Origin: Leeuwenhoekiella aestuarii
GTDB lineage: Bacteria; Bacteroidota; Bacteroidia; Flavobacteriales; Flavobacteriaceae
DNA: 64,000 nt
NCBI RefSeq assembly: GCF_004104055.1
Contig: NZ_QOVJ01000002.1
Coordinates: forward strand, 558,001 to 622,000
Direction: 5' to 3'
Below are positions 26,384 to 34,741 of this stretch, in pieces. Under the pieces are notes generated by a model. The model made no database searches and was not told the DNA's origin. It was given only the letters and a program-made list of their open reading frames with translations. Position 1 is the stretch's first letter. Each line of letters opens with the position of its first letter. The translations under genes were made by a program, and so were the position numbers.

Positions 26384-26478
26384 GGCGCCGCCAAAGGGTT
26401 TAATACCCCGAGGCTTGCCTCGAAATTGAAAATTTGTTGCTAACGAATGCCTCGTGGGCTTGCCCCGAGATAGTTTAC
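26384..26478. repeat. 95-bp GGCGCC hairpin element, copy 1
   Basis: It begins GGCGCCGCCAAAGGGTTTAA and ends TAGTTTAC. Inside are CGAGGC-TT-GCCTCG, a perfect 6-bp hairpin, and a second imperfect hairpin around GGGC-TT-GCCC. A second copy of the same 95-bp length lies at 49616-49710, where comparison with a duplicated neighbour shows it as an insertion. REP-like or MITE-like mobility is inferred; there is no coding capacity. Confidence 0.8.
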
Positions 26479-26561
26479 TCGATAATCGAGATTTAAACTT
26501 CAGAAGCGTACTTATAAAGTGATCTGCTGAAATGTATCACAATATAAAACTTTAGATAAAC

Positions 26562-26600
26562 AAAAAAATGGCCGTCTATACAGACAGCCATTTTTATTAG
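26562..26600. terminator. Terminator downstream of fumC
   Basis: A-tract, 9-bp outer stem (26564-26572 with 26587-26595) with an inner GTCT/AGAC stem, then a T-tract. The symmetry makes it usable on both strands; on the minus strand it ends fumC. Confidence 0.85.
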
Positions 26601-26623
26601 TGATTAACCTTCTTAAAGCCCAA

Positions 26624-28018
26624 TTAAAGTTCGCCAACCATATCTTCTGGTTTCACCCACTCGTCAAATTCTTCCTCAGTAACATAACCCAGATTTACAG
26701 CTTCTTCACGCAGCGTTGTTCCGTTTTCGTGAGCTGTGTTTGCGATTTCAGCAGCTTTATAGTATCCTATTTTTGTGTTCAGCGCAGTAACCAGCATTAG
26801 CGAATTTTCTAACATGGTTTTAATACGGGGATGATTGGGTTCAATACCCGCAGCACAATGCTCTTCAAAAGAAGTACACGCATCACCTATTAACTGGGCG
26901 CTGTGTAAAAAGTTTGCTGCCATTACCGGTTTAAAAACATTGAGCTCATACTGTCCTTGCATTCCGCCAACAGCGATAGCCATATCATTACCGATTACCT
27001 GAGCACAAACCATGGTAAGCGCCTCACATTGCGTAGGGTTCACTTTCCCTGGCATAATAGAAGATCCCGGCTCATTTGCAGGAATTGTGATCTCCCCGAT
27101 ACCGGAACGTGGTCCACTCGCTAAAAGACGAATATCATTGGCGATTTTATTCAAAGAAACTGCAAGTTGCTTCAAGGCTCCATGAGATTCTACGATCGCG
27201 TCATGAGCAGCAAGCGCTTCAAATTTATTGTCTGCAGTTTTAAAAGGCTGTTCTGTAAATTTTGCAATATAATCTGCAACTAATTTTGCATAACCTTTAG
27301 GCGTGTTTAATCCGGTTCCTACTGCGGTTCCACCAAGAGCCAGTTCAGATAAATGATCTAGAGTATGCTCAAGCGCTTTGATCCCGTGATCCAGTTGAGA
27401 AACATAACCTGAAAATTCCTGACCAAGGGTTAGGGGAGTAGCGTCCATTAAATGCGTGCGTCCAATTTTTACTACCTCCCGGAACTCGTCAGATTTCTTT
27501 TTAAGTGTATTCCTCAATTTGATAACGCCCGGCAGGGTAACTTCCATTACTTTTTTATAAGCAGCAATGTGCATCCCGGTTGGGAACGTATCGTTTGAAG
27601 ATTGCGATTTATTGACATCATCATTAGGTTGAAGTGTTTTATCACCTTCTCCTAATTTTTTTCCGGCTAGCAGATGTGCGCGGTTTGCGATCACTTCATT
27701 CACATTCATATTACTCTGGGTACCTGAGCCGGTTTGCCAGATTACAAGCGGAAACTGGTCGTCGTGTTTTCCTTCTAAAATCTCATCACAAACTTGAGCG
27801 ATCAGATCTCTTTTTTCTTCAGAAAGCACTCCCAACTCTGCATTGGTATAAGCAGCAGCTTTTTTAAGGTAAGCAAAACCGTAAACGATCTCTAAAGGCA
27901 TGGAAGCCGGGTTGCCAATTTTAAAATTATTGCGAGAACGCTCGGTCTGAGCCCCCCAGATTTTATCTGCCGGAACTTTAACTTCACCCAGCGTATCTTT
28001 CTCTATTCTGTATTCCAT
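26624..28018 (-). CDS. fumC: Fumarate hydratase, class II
   Basis: Iron-independent fumarase interconverting fumarate and malate in the TCA cycle. The 464-residue length is exact for the family. The signature [11 protein letters not shown] is present, along with the [10 protein letters not shown] and [10 protein letters not shown] substrate motifs and the catalytic H-D-A-I-V-E-S-H region. ATG start, monocistronic, with a terminator downstream. Aspartate ammonia-lyase is excluded by the tighter match to fumarase motifs. Confidence 0.95.
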   Translation of the reverse strand: MEYRIEKDTLGEVKVPADKIWGAQTERSRNNFKIGNPASMPLEIVYGFAYLKKAAAYTNAELGVLSEEKRDLIAQVCDEILEGKHDDQFPLVIWQTGSGTQSNMNVNEVIANRAHLLAGKKLGEGDKTLQPNDDVNKSQSSNDTFPTGMHIAAYKKVMEVTLPGVIKLRNTLKKKSDEFREVVKIGRTHLMDATPLTLGQEFSGYVSQLDHGIKALEHTLDHLSELALGGTAVGTGLNTPKGYAKLVADYIAKFTEQPFKTADNKFEALAAHDAIVESHGALKQLAVSLNKIANDIRLLASGPRSGIGEITIPANEPGSSIMPGKVNPTQCEALTMVCAQVIGNDMAIAVGGMQGQYELNVFKPVMAANFLHSAQLIGDACTSFEEHCAAGIEPNHPRIKTMLENSLMLVTALNTKIGYYKAAEIANTAHENGTTLREEAVNLGYVTEEEFDEWVKPEDMVGEL

Positions 28019-28113
28019 TTTGGTATTTTTAGTGGTCTAACAAAAATAAAGGTTTGTCGTTAATTTTTACTGTTTAGGATGGTTATAAATCTGTTTATAA
28101 ATTAAAAAATGAG

Positions 28114-28145
28114 TTGTGTTTTTTACAAGATAAATACTAAATTTG
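28114..28145 (+). promoter_or_regulatory. Bacteroidota-type promoter upstream of the small membrane protein
   Basis: TTG at 28114-28116 and TAAATTTG at 28138-28145 are 21 bases apart, matching the Bacteroidota -33 / -7 (TAnnTTTG) arrangement. A start point about 7 bases later would leave a leader of roughly 15 bases before the ATG at 28167. Confidence 0.6.
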
Positions 28146-28166
28146 CCACAAGACAAAAACCATATT

Positions 28167-28340
28167 ATGTTTGAATTTGATCAATACTTAGGCTTCTTAG
28201 CGTTTTTAACCATTTTAACCATCGGGTTTTGGTTAATGATATTTTTAGTTTCTATTCTTCCTTATTGGATTGGTGGTGCGTTTGTAGAACGTATGAAGGA
28301 AATCCGTGAGAAGAAAAAATTAGAAAGAGGAAATTCGTAA
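28167..28340 (+). CDS. 57-residue membrane protein of unknown function
   Basis: I choose the ATG at 28167, not the upstream TTG at 28143, because the promoter -7 box overlaps that TTG. The protein starts M-F-E-F-D-Q-Y-L, has one long hydrophobic segment or a tight hairpin (about residues 8-40), and ends in a highly charged helix (M-K-E-I-R-E-K-K-K-L-E-R). No family is recognised. A clear promoter in front and a strong terminator behind make this a convincing small monocistronic gene. Confidence 0.75.
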   Translation: MFEFDQYLGFLAFLTILTIGFWLMIFLVSILPYWIGGAFVERMKEIREKKKLERGNS

Positions 28341-28370
28341 GTATTCTTACTATATACTTTTAAGTGAATA

Positions 28371-28403
28371 GTCCTGCTCAATATGAGCAGGACTTTTTTT
28401 TTT
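28371..28403 (+). terminator. Intrinsic terminator after the 57-residue gene
   Basis: A perfect 10-bp stem (28371-28380 with 28384-28393) and 3-base loop are followed by nine or more T residues. Confidence 0.95.
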
Positions 28404-28452
28404 GATAGGAACTAAACTCCTATTATTTGCTATTCAAAATTGTATTGAAAAT

Positions 28453-28482
28453 AAAAAGCCTTCTCAACTGAGAAGGCTTTTT
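28453..28482 (-). terminator. Terminator downstream of the outer-membrane receptor gene
   Basis: A 13-bp stem (28453-28465 with 28470-28482) closes a 4-base loop. Read on the minus strand it ends in a T run, 28 bases past the receptor stop codon. Confidence 0.93.
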
Positions 28483-28510
28483 TGAATTAGGGAATGAAAG
28501 GGTATTGCGG

Positions 28511-31021
28511 TTAACCTTGGTAATCGCCTTCATCATCGTCACCACCTGTTTGGCGATTTCTCTGGCTTTCGTTTTTACGCTGATTGAAGCGGTACACAAA
28601 TGATAAATTAATCTGACGTTGTCTCCACTGAAACTCACTATCTCTAGTAAATAAATCATTTGTGGTAATTTGACTTCTTTTTCTTCCGTTTAGCAAGTCA
28701 CTTACATTCATAGAAATCGTACCATTATCACCTAGAACATCTTTACTCAATGCAAGATCAATAGATAATATACCGTCTGTATCAGACTGTGCATTTTGTG
28801 AAGCACCTCTGTAAAAAGCATTGGTTTGCCAGTCTATATCTAGCGGAAGTGAAACCTTTGAACTAAAACGTGCAAAGTAACTGGTGTTTTTAGCACTATA
28901 GTCTACATTATTAAAGAATCCTTCTGTGTTGAATTGAAAGAAGTTAAAGCTACCATTCAATCTTAACCATTTTACCGGATTGTATAAAACACCCAATTCT
29001 GCACCTAAACGTTCGTTACTTGAAAGGTTTACAGGAATACTTCTGATTACCGTATTTCCATTGGTGTTGCTTCCTTGTCCCTGTAGCTCAATAATCTCTT
29101 GTACAACTTCAAAAGATTCGGTTTCACGCTGAAAATAAACCGAAGAGGTAAGGGTTAATTTATCCCATCTCTTTAAATAGCCTAAGTCATAAGCATTTGC
29201 AAATGCAGGCTGTAAATTAGGATTTCCCTGAAAGACGTTATTCCGGCTACTTCTATCCGGAAACGGATTTAAGAACCATCCTCTTGGGCGGTTGATACGG
29301 CGGTTATAACCCAATGTGATATTCTCCCGATCATTGAGTTCATAGGTTACATTAAGCGTAGGGAAGAGGCCTAAATAATTGTTGTCAAAATCAGTATTGA
29401 TCTCAAAACCATAGATATCCTGTAGTTCTGCTTCCGTTAGTGCAGAACCTATTTTTCCTTTAAGTTGTGTGTTTTCTAAACGCAAGCCTGCTAAAACAGA
29501 AAAGTCCCCAAATTTACTTCCTAACTGTGTATACGCAGCATTTACATTTTCGGTGTAGTCAAAGAGGTTGGTTAAGGTATCATTCTGAACAAAGTTGTTG
29601 GAATTGGCAATCTGCTCTTGATTTACACGATAGTCTGTAACTTCATTTTCAAAATTACCTCGGTAACCTGCTTCAAATTGAGAACCTTCACCAAATGGAA
29701 GCACATAATCTGCCTGAATCAAATATTCGTTTTGCTTTTCGTTAGTCAATAAACGTTCTGCTATAATAGGGGTGGTATCTTCCGTGTCAAAAGTGATATC
29801 TTCATTGATAAATGTATTTTGAATCTCTTTACTGGTCGCATATTGAACATCTGCAGTTAATTGATGTCCTTCGTCATTAAAGCGGTTGATGTAATTTAGA
29901 GAGAATTGGTACCGATCATCTTTTTCTTTTTGACGTTCTATACGTGTCGTCTCAAGAACTTTAGAAGCATCCCTAAAGCTTTCAGTAAGGTTTGTTGTTT
30001 CGTCAACATCATTACCATTTCGGTAGAAAACAGTACCGGTAATAGAAGATTTATCAGATATATAATATTCTAATCCAAGGTTGGTATTGAAACCCCGGTT
30101 TAGACGCTGAATATCGCGATCTTCAATAATACGATCGTAAGTAGGAGTTACCTCATTTGTCGTATTGTATTGTGTATCAAAATATCCGTTACCCGGAGAA
30201 CTTGAATAGCGGTACCCCGTAGTGTTGAAAATATTGAATTTATCTGTGCGTAAATTTAGATTTGCTGAAATACTAGCCAAGTCAGGGTTACCCACACTTG
30301 TATTTAAGGACCCGTTAAAACCTAATGTTTTCTCTTTACGTAAAATGATATTCAAAATACCGGCTGTACCTTCTGCGTCATATCTTGCAGAAGGAGAGGT
30401 GATCACCTCTACACGCTCTATGGCATCTGCCGGAAGTTGTCTCAAAACATCAGTAGAACCATAACCAGCAATCGCTGAAGGTTTCCCATTAATGAGTATG
30501 CGTACATTGTCGTTACCTCGTAGACTGATGCTTCCTTCTACGTCTACAGAAACCGAAGGAACGTTATTTAAAGCGTCACTTACCGTACCACCAGCTGTAG
30601 TTAAATCTTTACCAATGTTGTAGATTTTTTTATCCAATCTGATATCTACCGTAGTGGTTTCGGCAACCACAGTAACTTCATCCAGATCAGAGGCAGCAAA
30701 TTCTAATTGCGTTGTCCCGAGGTTTAGATCTCCAGATATCTTTTTAGTAAGAATAATGGGCTGAAAAGAAATGTACTCGATTTTGATCGTGTACTCTCCT
30801 GCAGGAACTTCAATAGTAAAATTACCGGAAGTGTCTGTAATACCCCCTTCCACATCCTCAGCATTATTAACATCTGTGACGGTAATTGTAGCATATTCTA
30901 AGGGGATACCTGCATCTTTATCAACCACTTTACCTGTGATTGAGTACGTTGAAGATTGAGCGTATGTCAGGGTTGTAAATACTAAAAGTAACCCCAACAG
31001 GAAAATATTTTTCATAGTCAT
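28511..31021 (-). CDS. Outer-membrane beta-barrel receptor with carboxypeptidase-regulatory-like N-domain
   Basis: An 836-residue exported protein. A signal peptide (residues 1-21, ending T-Y-A-Q) is followed by a CarboxypepD-reg-like beta-sandwich (about 25-110: G-K-V-V-D-K-D-A-G-I-P-L). Then comes a TonB-dependent-receptor-type plug (L-N-N-V-P-S-V-S-V-D, L-R-G-N-D-N-V-R-I-L-I-N-G-K-P) and a large beta-barrel of the OMP_b-brl_3 type. The C-terminus is acidic (D-D-D-E-G-D-Y) instead of ending in an aromatic residue. No SusD partner is adjacent, so it is not a classic SusCD pair. The ligand is unknown. The start could be M1 or M3, only six bases apart. Confidence 0.88.
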   Translation of the reverse strand: MTMKNIFLLGLLLVFTTLTYAQSSTYSITGKVVDKDAGIPLEYATITVTDVNNAEDVEGGITDTSGNFTIEVPAGEYTIKIEYISFQPIILTKKISGDLNLGTTQLEFAASDLDEVTVVAETTTVDIRLDKKIYNIGKDLTTAGGTVSDALNNVPSVSVDVEGSISLRGNDNVRILINGKPSAIAGYGSTDVLRQLPADAIERVEVITSPSARYDAEGTAGILNIILRKEKTLGFNGSLNTSVGNPDLASISANLNLRTDKFNIFNTTGYRYSSSPGNGYFDTQYNTTNEVTPTYDRIIEDRDIQRLNRGFNTNLGLEYYISDKSSITGTVFYRNGNDVDETTNLTESFRDASKVLETTRIERQKEKDDRYQFSLNYINRFNDEGHQLTADVQYATSKEIQNTFINEDITFDTEDTTPIIAERLLTNEKQNEYLIQADYVLPFGEGSQFEAGYRGNFENEVTDYRVNQEQIANSNNFVQNDTLTNLFDYTENVNAAYTQLGSKFGDFSVLAGLRLENTQLKGKIGSALTEAELQDIYGFEINTDFDNNYLGLFPTLNVTYELNDRENITLGYNRRINRPRGWFLNPFPDRSSRNNVFQGNPNLQPAFANAYDLGYLKRWDKLTLTSSVYFQRETESFEVVQEIIELQGQGSNTNGNTVIRSIPVNLSSNERLGAELGVLYNPVKWLRLNGSFNFFQFNTEGFFNNVDYSAKNTSYFARFSSKVSLPLDIDWQTNAFYRGASQNAQSDTDGILSIDLALSKDVLGDNGTISMNVSDLLNGRKRSQITTNDLFTRDSEFQWRQRQINLSFVYRFNQRKNESQRNRQTGGDDDEGDYQG

Positions 31022-31101
31022 TTTTTGGTTTCAATACTTAGACTAAGAAAATAAGAGAGGTTTAATTACAATTGGTTAAAATTCTGTTAAGATAAATCGA
31101 T

Positions 31102-31446
31102 TTAGCTTAAGAGCTTCTTAATGTTTTCGGGAGGTCTACCCACAACGGCTTCATTGTCAAGAATTACGATAGGACGTTCTATTAACTTCGGGTTTTCGAC
31201 CATAGCCTGAATAAGCTCTTTATCAGACATATTCTTTCCCTTAAACTGCTCTTTCCAGATAGCTTCATTCTTTCTAACGAGTTCAATTGGAGCAATTTTT
31301 AGTTTTCCTATAATTGCAGCTAACTCAATATACGAAGGAGGTGTGTCTAAATATTTGACGATATCAAATTCTTTACCAGACTCTTCTAATAGAGCTAAGC
31401 CTTCCCGGCTTTTGCTACAACGTGGATTGTGATATATTTTTAACAT
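31102..31446 (-). CDS. arsC: Arsenate reductase (glutaredoxin-type), ArsC family
   Basis: A 114-residue thioredoxin-fold protein with the active cysteine C10 in H-N-P-R-C-S-K-S-R and a late R-P-I-V-I-L motif including the conserved arginine. Family members reduce arsenate with glutathione/glutaredoxin; many chromosomal copies (YffB-like) have no proven arsenate role. It starts two bases after the prfB stop, an operon pairing with no ars regulator, ArsB or Acr3 nearby, so arsenic detoxification is not supported by context. Confidence 0.85.
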   Translation of the reverse strand: MLKIYHNPRCSKSREGLALLEESGKEFDIVKYLDTPPSYIELAAIIGKLKIAPIELVRKNEAIWKEQFKGKNMSDKELIQAMVENPKLIERPIVILDNEAVVGRPPENIKKLLS

Positions 31447-31448
31447 AA

Positions 31449-32555
31449 TTACAGTTCGTTACTGGTTTCTTTTTGGCCGGTCATCATCAAATACGCTTTA
31501 AGAAAAGCATCGATATCACCGTCTAGAACGGCATCAGTGTTCCCGGTTTCTTCACCGGTGCGAACATCTTTAATCAATTTGTAAGGGTGTAATACATAAT
31601 TACGTATTTGCGATCCCCATTCAATACTTTTCTTTTCAGCTTCTATCTCATCACGAGCAGCCTGACGTTTTTTTAGTTCGATCTCATAAAGTTGAGACTT
31701 TAGCATTTGCATAGCCTTTTCTCTATTCTCCAACTGAGATCGTGTTTCACTGTTGTGTATGACAATACCGGTAGGGTGGTGGGTTAAAATCGCTTTGGTT
31801 TCTACCTTGTTCACATTTTGACCACCAGCACCAGATGAGCGGGCAAAATCCCAATTTATATCTGCCGGATTGATCTCTATTTCAATACTGTCATCTGCAA
31901 GCGGATACACATAGACCGAAGCAAATGAAGTGTGTCTTTTAGCGTTGCTGTCAAAGGGGGAAATACGCACCAATCTATGAACGCCATTTTCACTCTTCAA
32001 CCAACCAAACGCATAGGGTCCATCAATTTCTAAAGTAACGGTTTTTATACCGGCAACATCACCTTCCTGATAATTGAGTTCTTTAATCTTAAAACCATTT
32101 TTTTCGCTCCACATCAGATACATACGCATCAGCATTGAAGCCCAATCGCAACTTTCAGTACCTCCGGCTCCAGCAGTAATTTGCAAAACAGCGCTTAAAT
32201 CATCGCCTTCTTCAGAAAGCATATTTTTAAACTCCATCCCTTCAATAAGCTTCTCAGCTTTGTCGTATTGCTTAATTACTTCGTCTTCAGTGGCGTCACC
32301 TTCTTTATGAAATTCTAACAGAACCTCCAGATCTTCGGTAAGTATAATGGATTGTTCAAAATCTTTAACCCAATTCTTTTTTTCACGGAGATTCCGCATA
32401 AAAGCCTCGGCTTCTTTTGGGTCATTCCAAAAGTTAGGGTCAAAGGTTTTTTCTTCTTCGTTTTGTATTTCTATTCGTTTCTGATCTATACCTAAATGCG
32501 TTTTGAGCGCATCAATGCGCTGCACAAGATCTTTGATCTGATCGCTCGTTATCAT
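31449..32555 (-). CDS. prfB: Peptide chain release factor 2, encoded without a frameshift
   Basis: RF2 recognises UGA and UAA and releases the peptide. The 368-residue protein has the codon-recognition S-P-F tripeptide (R-I-S-P-F-D-S) and the catalytic G-G-Q in S-G-A-G-G-Q-N-V-N-K. In many bacteria prfB needs a +1 frameshift at an in-frame UGA near codon 25. Here the matching region (A-L-K-T-H-L-G-I-D-Q) is read straight through, so that autoregulatory switch is absent. ATG start at 32555. Followed directly by arsC. Confidence 0.95.
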   Translation of the reverse strand: MITSDQIKDLVQRIDALKTHLGIDQKRIEIQNEEEKTFDPNFWNDPKEAEAFMRNLREKKNWVKDFEQSIILTEDLEVLLEFHKEGDATEDEVIKQYDKAEKLIEGMEFKNMLSEEGDDLSAVLQITAGAGGTESCDWASMLMRMYLMWSEKNGFKIKELNYQEGDVAGIKTVTLEIDGPYAFGWLKSENGVHRLVRISPFDSNAKRHTSFASVYVYPLADDSIEIEINPADINWDFARSSGAGGQNVNKVETKAILTHHPTGIVIHNSETRSQLENREKAMQMLKSQLYEIELKKRQAARDEIEAEKKSIEWGSQIRNYVLHPYKLIKDVRTGEETGNTDAVLDGDIDAFLKAYLMMTGQKETSNEL

Positions 32556-32695
32556 GCTTAACCGGTTTGTACGAAAGTTACTCTTTTAAAAATAGATCAC
32601 CGCAGATCCAACCACTTAGTGATTGCTGGTTCTCTTTTTAAAACTAAAGCAAACCTAAGAAAATTAAACGCTATACTATAGATAATAACAGGCTT

Positions 32696-33694
32696 TTAAA
32701 GCGCTGTATTCTCATTGTTGTCCAGTTGCTGTCTAAGTTGCTGTTGCTGTTGGTATTGCTGATTTTGCCATTGTGATTGAAAAGCCAACTGTTGTTTAAA
32801 CGGAAGCGGCTCAAACAATTGATTTTCAGAAAATACATCAGGATCGCTTTCTGCCCGCGCATTTACTTCAACGGTATACGAAGTTTTATTTGCCGCAGAA
32901 TTGCTGTAAATAATCCCCTTAATAGGTGCGCAGTCTCCGTAATCTTGTCCGTGAGCCACTTTTATATGGTTTTCAAGAGCAATCAAATTATTAGCAGGAT
33001 CAAAACCTAACCATCCTTTTTCAGGAATGTAACATTCTGCCCAGGCGTGCATTTGAGAGTCACCTTGAAAACCATTGCCCTGATGCAAATACCCGGAAGT
33101 ATATCGTGCAGGGATGTTATTAAGACGTGCAATAGCTAAGAATAAATGTGTGAAATCCTGACATACACCAGCTCCTTTTTCAAGAAACTGAACAGGAGTT
33201 GTTTTAACGTCCGTTACACTGGTTTTAAAGGTAAAGGTTTTGTAAACCCACTCATTCAATTCTGTCAGGTTATCAAAAATAGAACGCTCCTCAGAGAACT
33301 TAACGGGTAACTGTGTTTTTTCTAACTGTGTAAGCGGCGTTATGCTGAGAAAACGCTCATAATCAATCTTAAAGTTAAGGCTTTTGATCAACGCATAATG
33401 CTCAGGATTAGCAACACTGTCTAATGCCGAAAATGGATTAATTACTTCTTTACTCATGATGTAACTCGCCTCAAAACTTATAGTATCAAAAGGTTTTTTG
33501 GGGTGTACTCGACAAATAGGAAATCCAAATGTATTTGTAGAAGTTTCGATGCCTGTGTTTAGCGAATTTGTGAATTTAGAAATTCTTACGTGCTGGGTTT
33601 TATTTTCTTCAGGTCTTAGAAGAAATTGCCAGAAAGCTTCATCAACCGTAGACTCGTACGTGTTAACAGCTTTGTATTTAATTGTATATTCCAA
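32696..33694 (-). CDS. Transglutaminase-like cysteine peptidase-fold protein
   Basis: A 332-residue protein. The transglutaminase-like core has the triad C178 (G-V-C-Q-D-F-T-H), H216 (M-H-A-W-A-E) and D232 (G-F-D-P-A-N-N), with an N-terminal beta-rich domain before it. The C-terminal 35 residues are glutamine-rich low complexity. There is no signal peptide. It is the third gene of a conserved trio with the alpha-E and ATP-grasp proteins, which suggests a peptide-modifying or peptide-cleaving step in an unknown pathway. The ATG at 33694 gives M-E-Y-T-I-K-Y-K, a typical start. Confidence 0.88.
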   Translation of the reverse strand: MEYTIKYKAVNTYESTVDEAFWQFLLRPEENKTQHVRISKFTNSLNTGIETSTNTFGFPICRVHPKKPFDTISFEASYIMSKEVINPFSALDSVANPEHYALIKSLNFKIDYERFLSITPLTQLEKTQLPVKFSEERSIFDNLTELNEWVYKTFTFKTSVTDVKTTPVQFLEKGAGVCQDFTHLFLAIARLNNIPARYTSGYLHQGNGFQGDSQMHAWAECYIPEKGWLGFDPANNLIALENHIKVAHGQDYGDCAPIKGIIYSNSAANKTSYTVEVNARAESDPDVFSENQLFEPLPFKQQLAFQSQWQNQQYQQQQQLRQQLDNNENTAL

Positions 33695-33750
33695 GATATA
33701 GGGGGTTTAACCTGACAAAAGTACTATTTAAACCCGTAGTATTTAAATAT

Positions 33751-34695
33751 TTAATACTTGAAGTATTCCTTCTCTATTTTATTTGCGATATCAATAAGCG
33801 TATCCTGGATCTCTTCTATGAAGTGCTCAATGTTGCCTTCTATAGTATCTACGGTCTTGTAGCGGTATTCTGCATGGGTTTTTCCTATTAAAAAAGCGGC
33901 TGAATCCTTCTCCGGATATTTATCTTCATTCAATACATTGATGTGATTTTTTACCTGTACTAAACTATTCATTACCGAGCGTGGACACTCCGGATTGAGT
34001 ATCAAGAACTCTAAAGTGCTTAAACTTGTAGGTGTTTTTTTATAATGCCTGCGCATCATATCATACGCTTCAATACACTTTAAAAGTGTCGTCCACTCAT
34101 AACTTTTACTGAATTTCTTATCGTATCCCCCCTGCGCTTTTAGCGCGTCATAATATTTAGCCTGAATAATGCGTACTATCTGCGTTGCCCGCTCAATATT
34201 AACGCCTAGCATGATGATCGCATACACTTCATCGTGCAGCAACGTTCCTCGTATTTTTGCTCGTATAATAGAGGTGGATTCTGCGATCTGTGTGGTAAAA
34301 TCAAACAGGCCTTTACTTACAAAAAAGTCGGCATCATAATTTAAAACAAAATGGTAAAACTTATTTATAGACTCATAGAGTTCTGTTGATATGAGATCTC
34401 GCGCACCGTTTGCATTTTCCCGGGCATACTTGATACAGTTTAAAACCGAAAAAGATTCTTCAGGGTTTAAGCCTATATCGTAGAATGCATTTTTTTCAGT
34501 AAGTTCATAACCCTCTTCAACAGGACCGTTAGCCATAAAGAGCAAGGAGTGGAGGACGTGATCTCTGGATTGTGACTTTTCATTAGGAGCATCTAGTGAA
34601 GAAAAATAATTAACATTGAGGTATCTGGCAACATGTTCCGCGCGTTCAATATAACGGCCCATCCAGAATAAATTATTCGCTACTCGTGCAAGCAT
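33751..34695 (-). CDS. Alpha-E domain protein (DUF403)
   Basis: A 314-residue all-helical protein with the family's N-terminal signature L-A-R-V-A-N-N-L-F-W-M-G-R-Y-I-E-R-A-E. Alpha-E proteins have no known catalytic activity and are almost always encoded beside a circularly permuted ATP-grasp and a transglutaminase-like protein, as here. A role as a partner in making or modifying a peptide has been proposed from gene neighbourhood, not from biochemistry. Gaps are 46 bases to the upstream ATP-grasp gene and 56 bases to the downstream transglutaminase gene. Confidence 0.9.
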   Translation of the reverse strand: MLARVANNLFWMGRYIERAEHVARYLNVNYFSSLDAPNEKSQSRDHVLHSLLFMANGPVEEGYELTEKNAFYDIGLNPEESFSVLNCIKYARENANGARDLISTELYESINKFYHFVLNYDADFFVSKGLFDFTTQIAESTSIIRAKIRGTLLHDEVYAIIMLGVNIERATQIVRIIQAKYYDALKAQGGYDKKFSKSYEWTTLLKCIEAYDMMRRHYKKTPTSLSTLEFLILNPECPRSVMNSLVQVKNHINVLNEDKYPEKDSAAFLIGKTHAEYRYKTVDTIEGNIEHFIEEIQDTLIDIANKIEKEYFKY

Positions 34696-34741
34696 AAATT
34701 TGTTTTTACTTTATAATTTGAAGTTAAGTTGCGTCAAAAAT

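Larger units (their letters stand above)
26350..26623. other. Intergenic stretch with a dispersed repeat and a terminator
   Basis: No gene is visible in these 274 bases. They hold one copy of a 95-bp GGCGCC element (26384-26478), preceded by GTTATATGAACTTTTATT. A related string, with a C for one T, appears at 49203-49220 without the element. The fumC terminator lies at the right. Confidence 0.8.
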
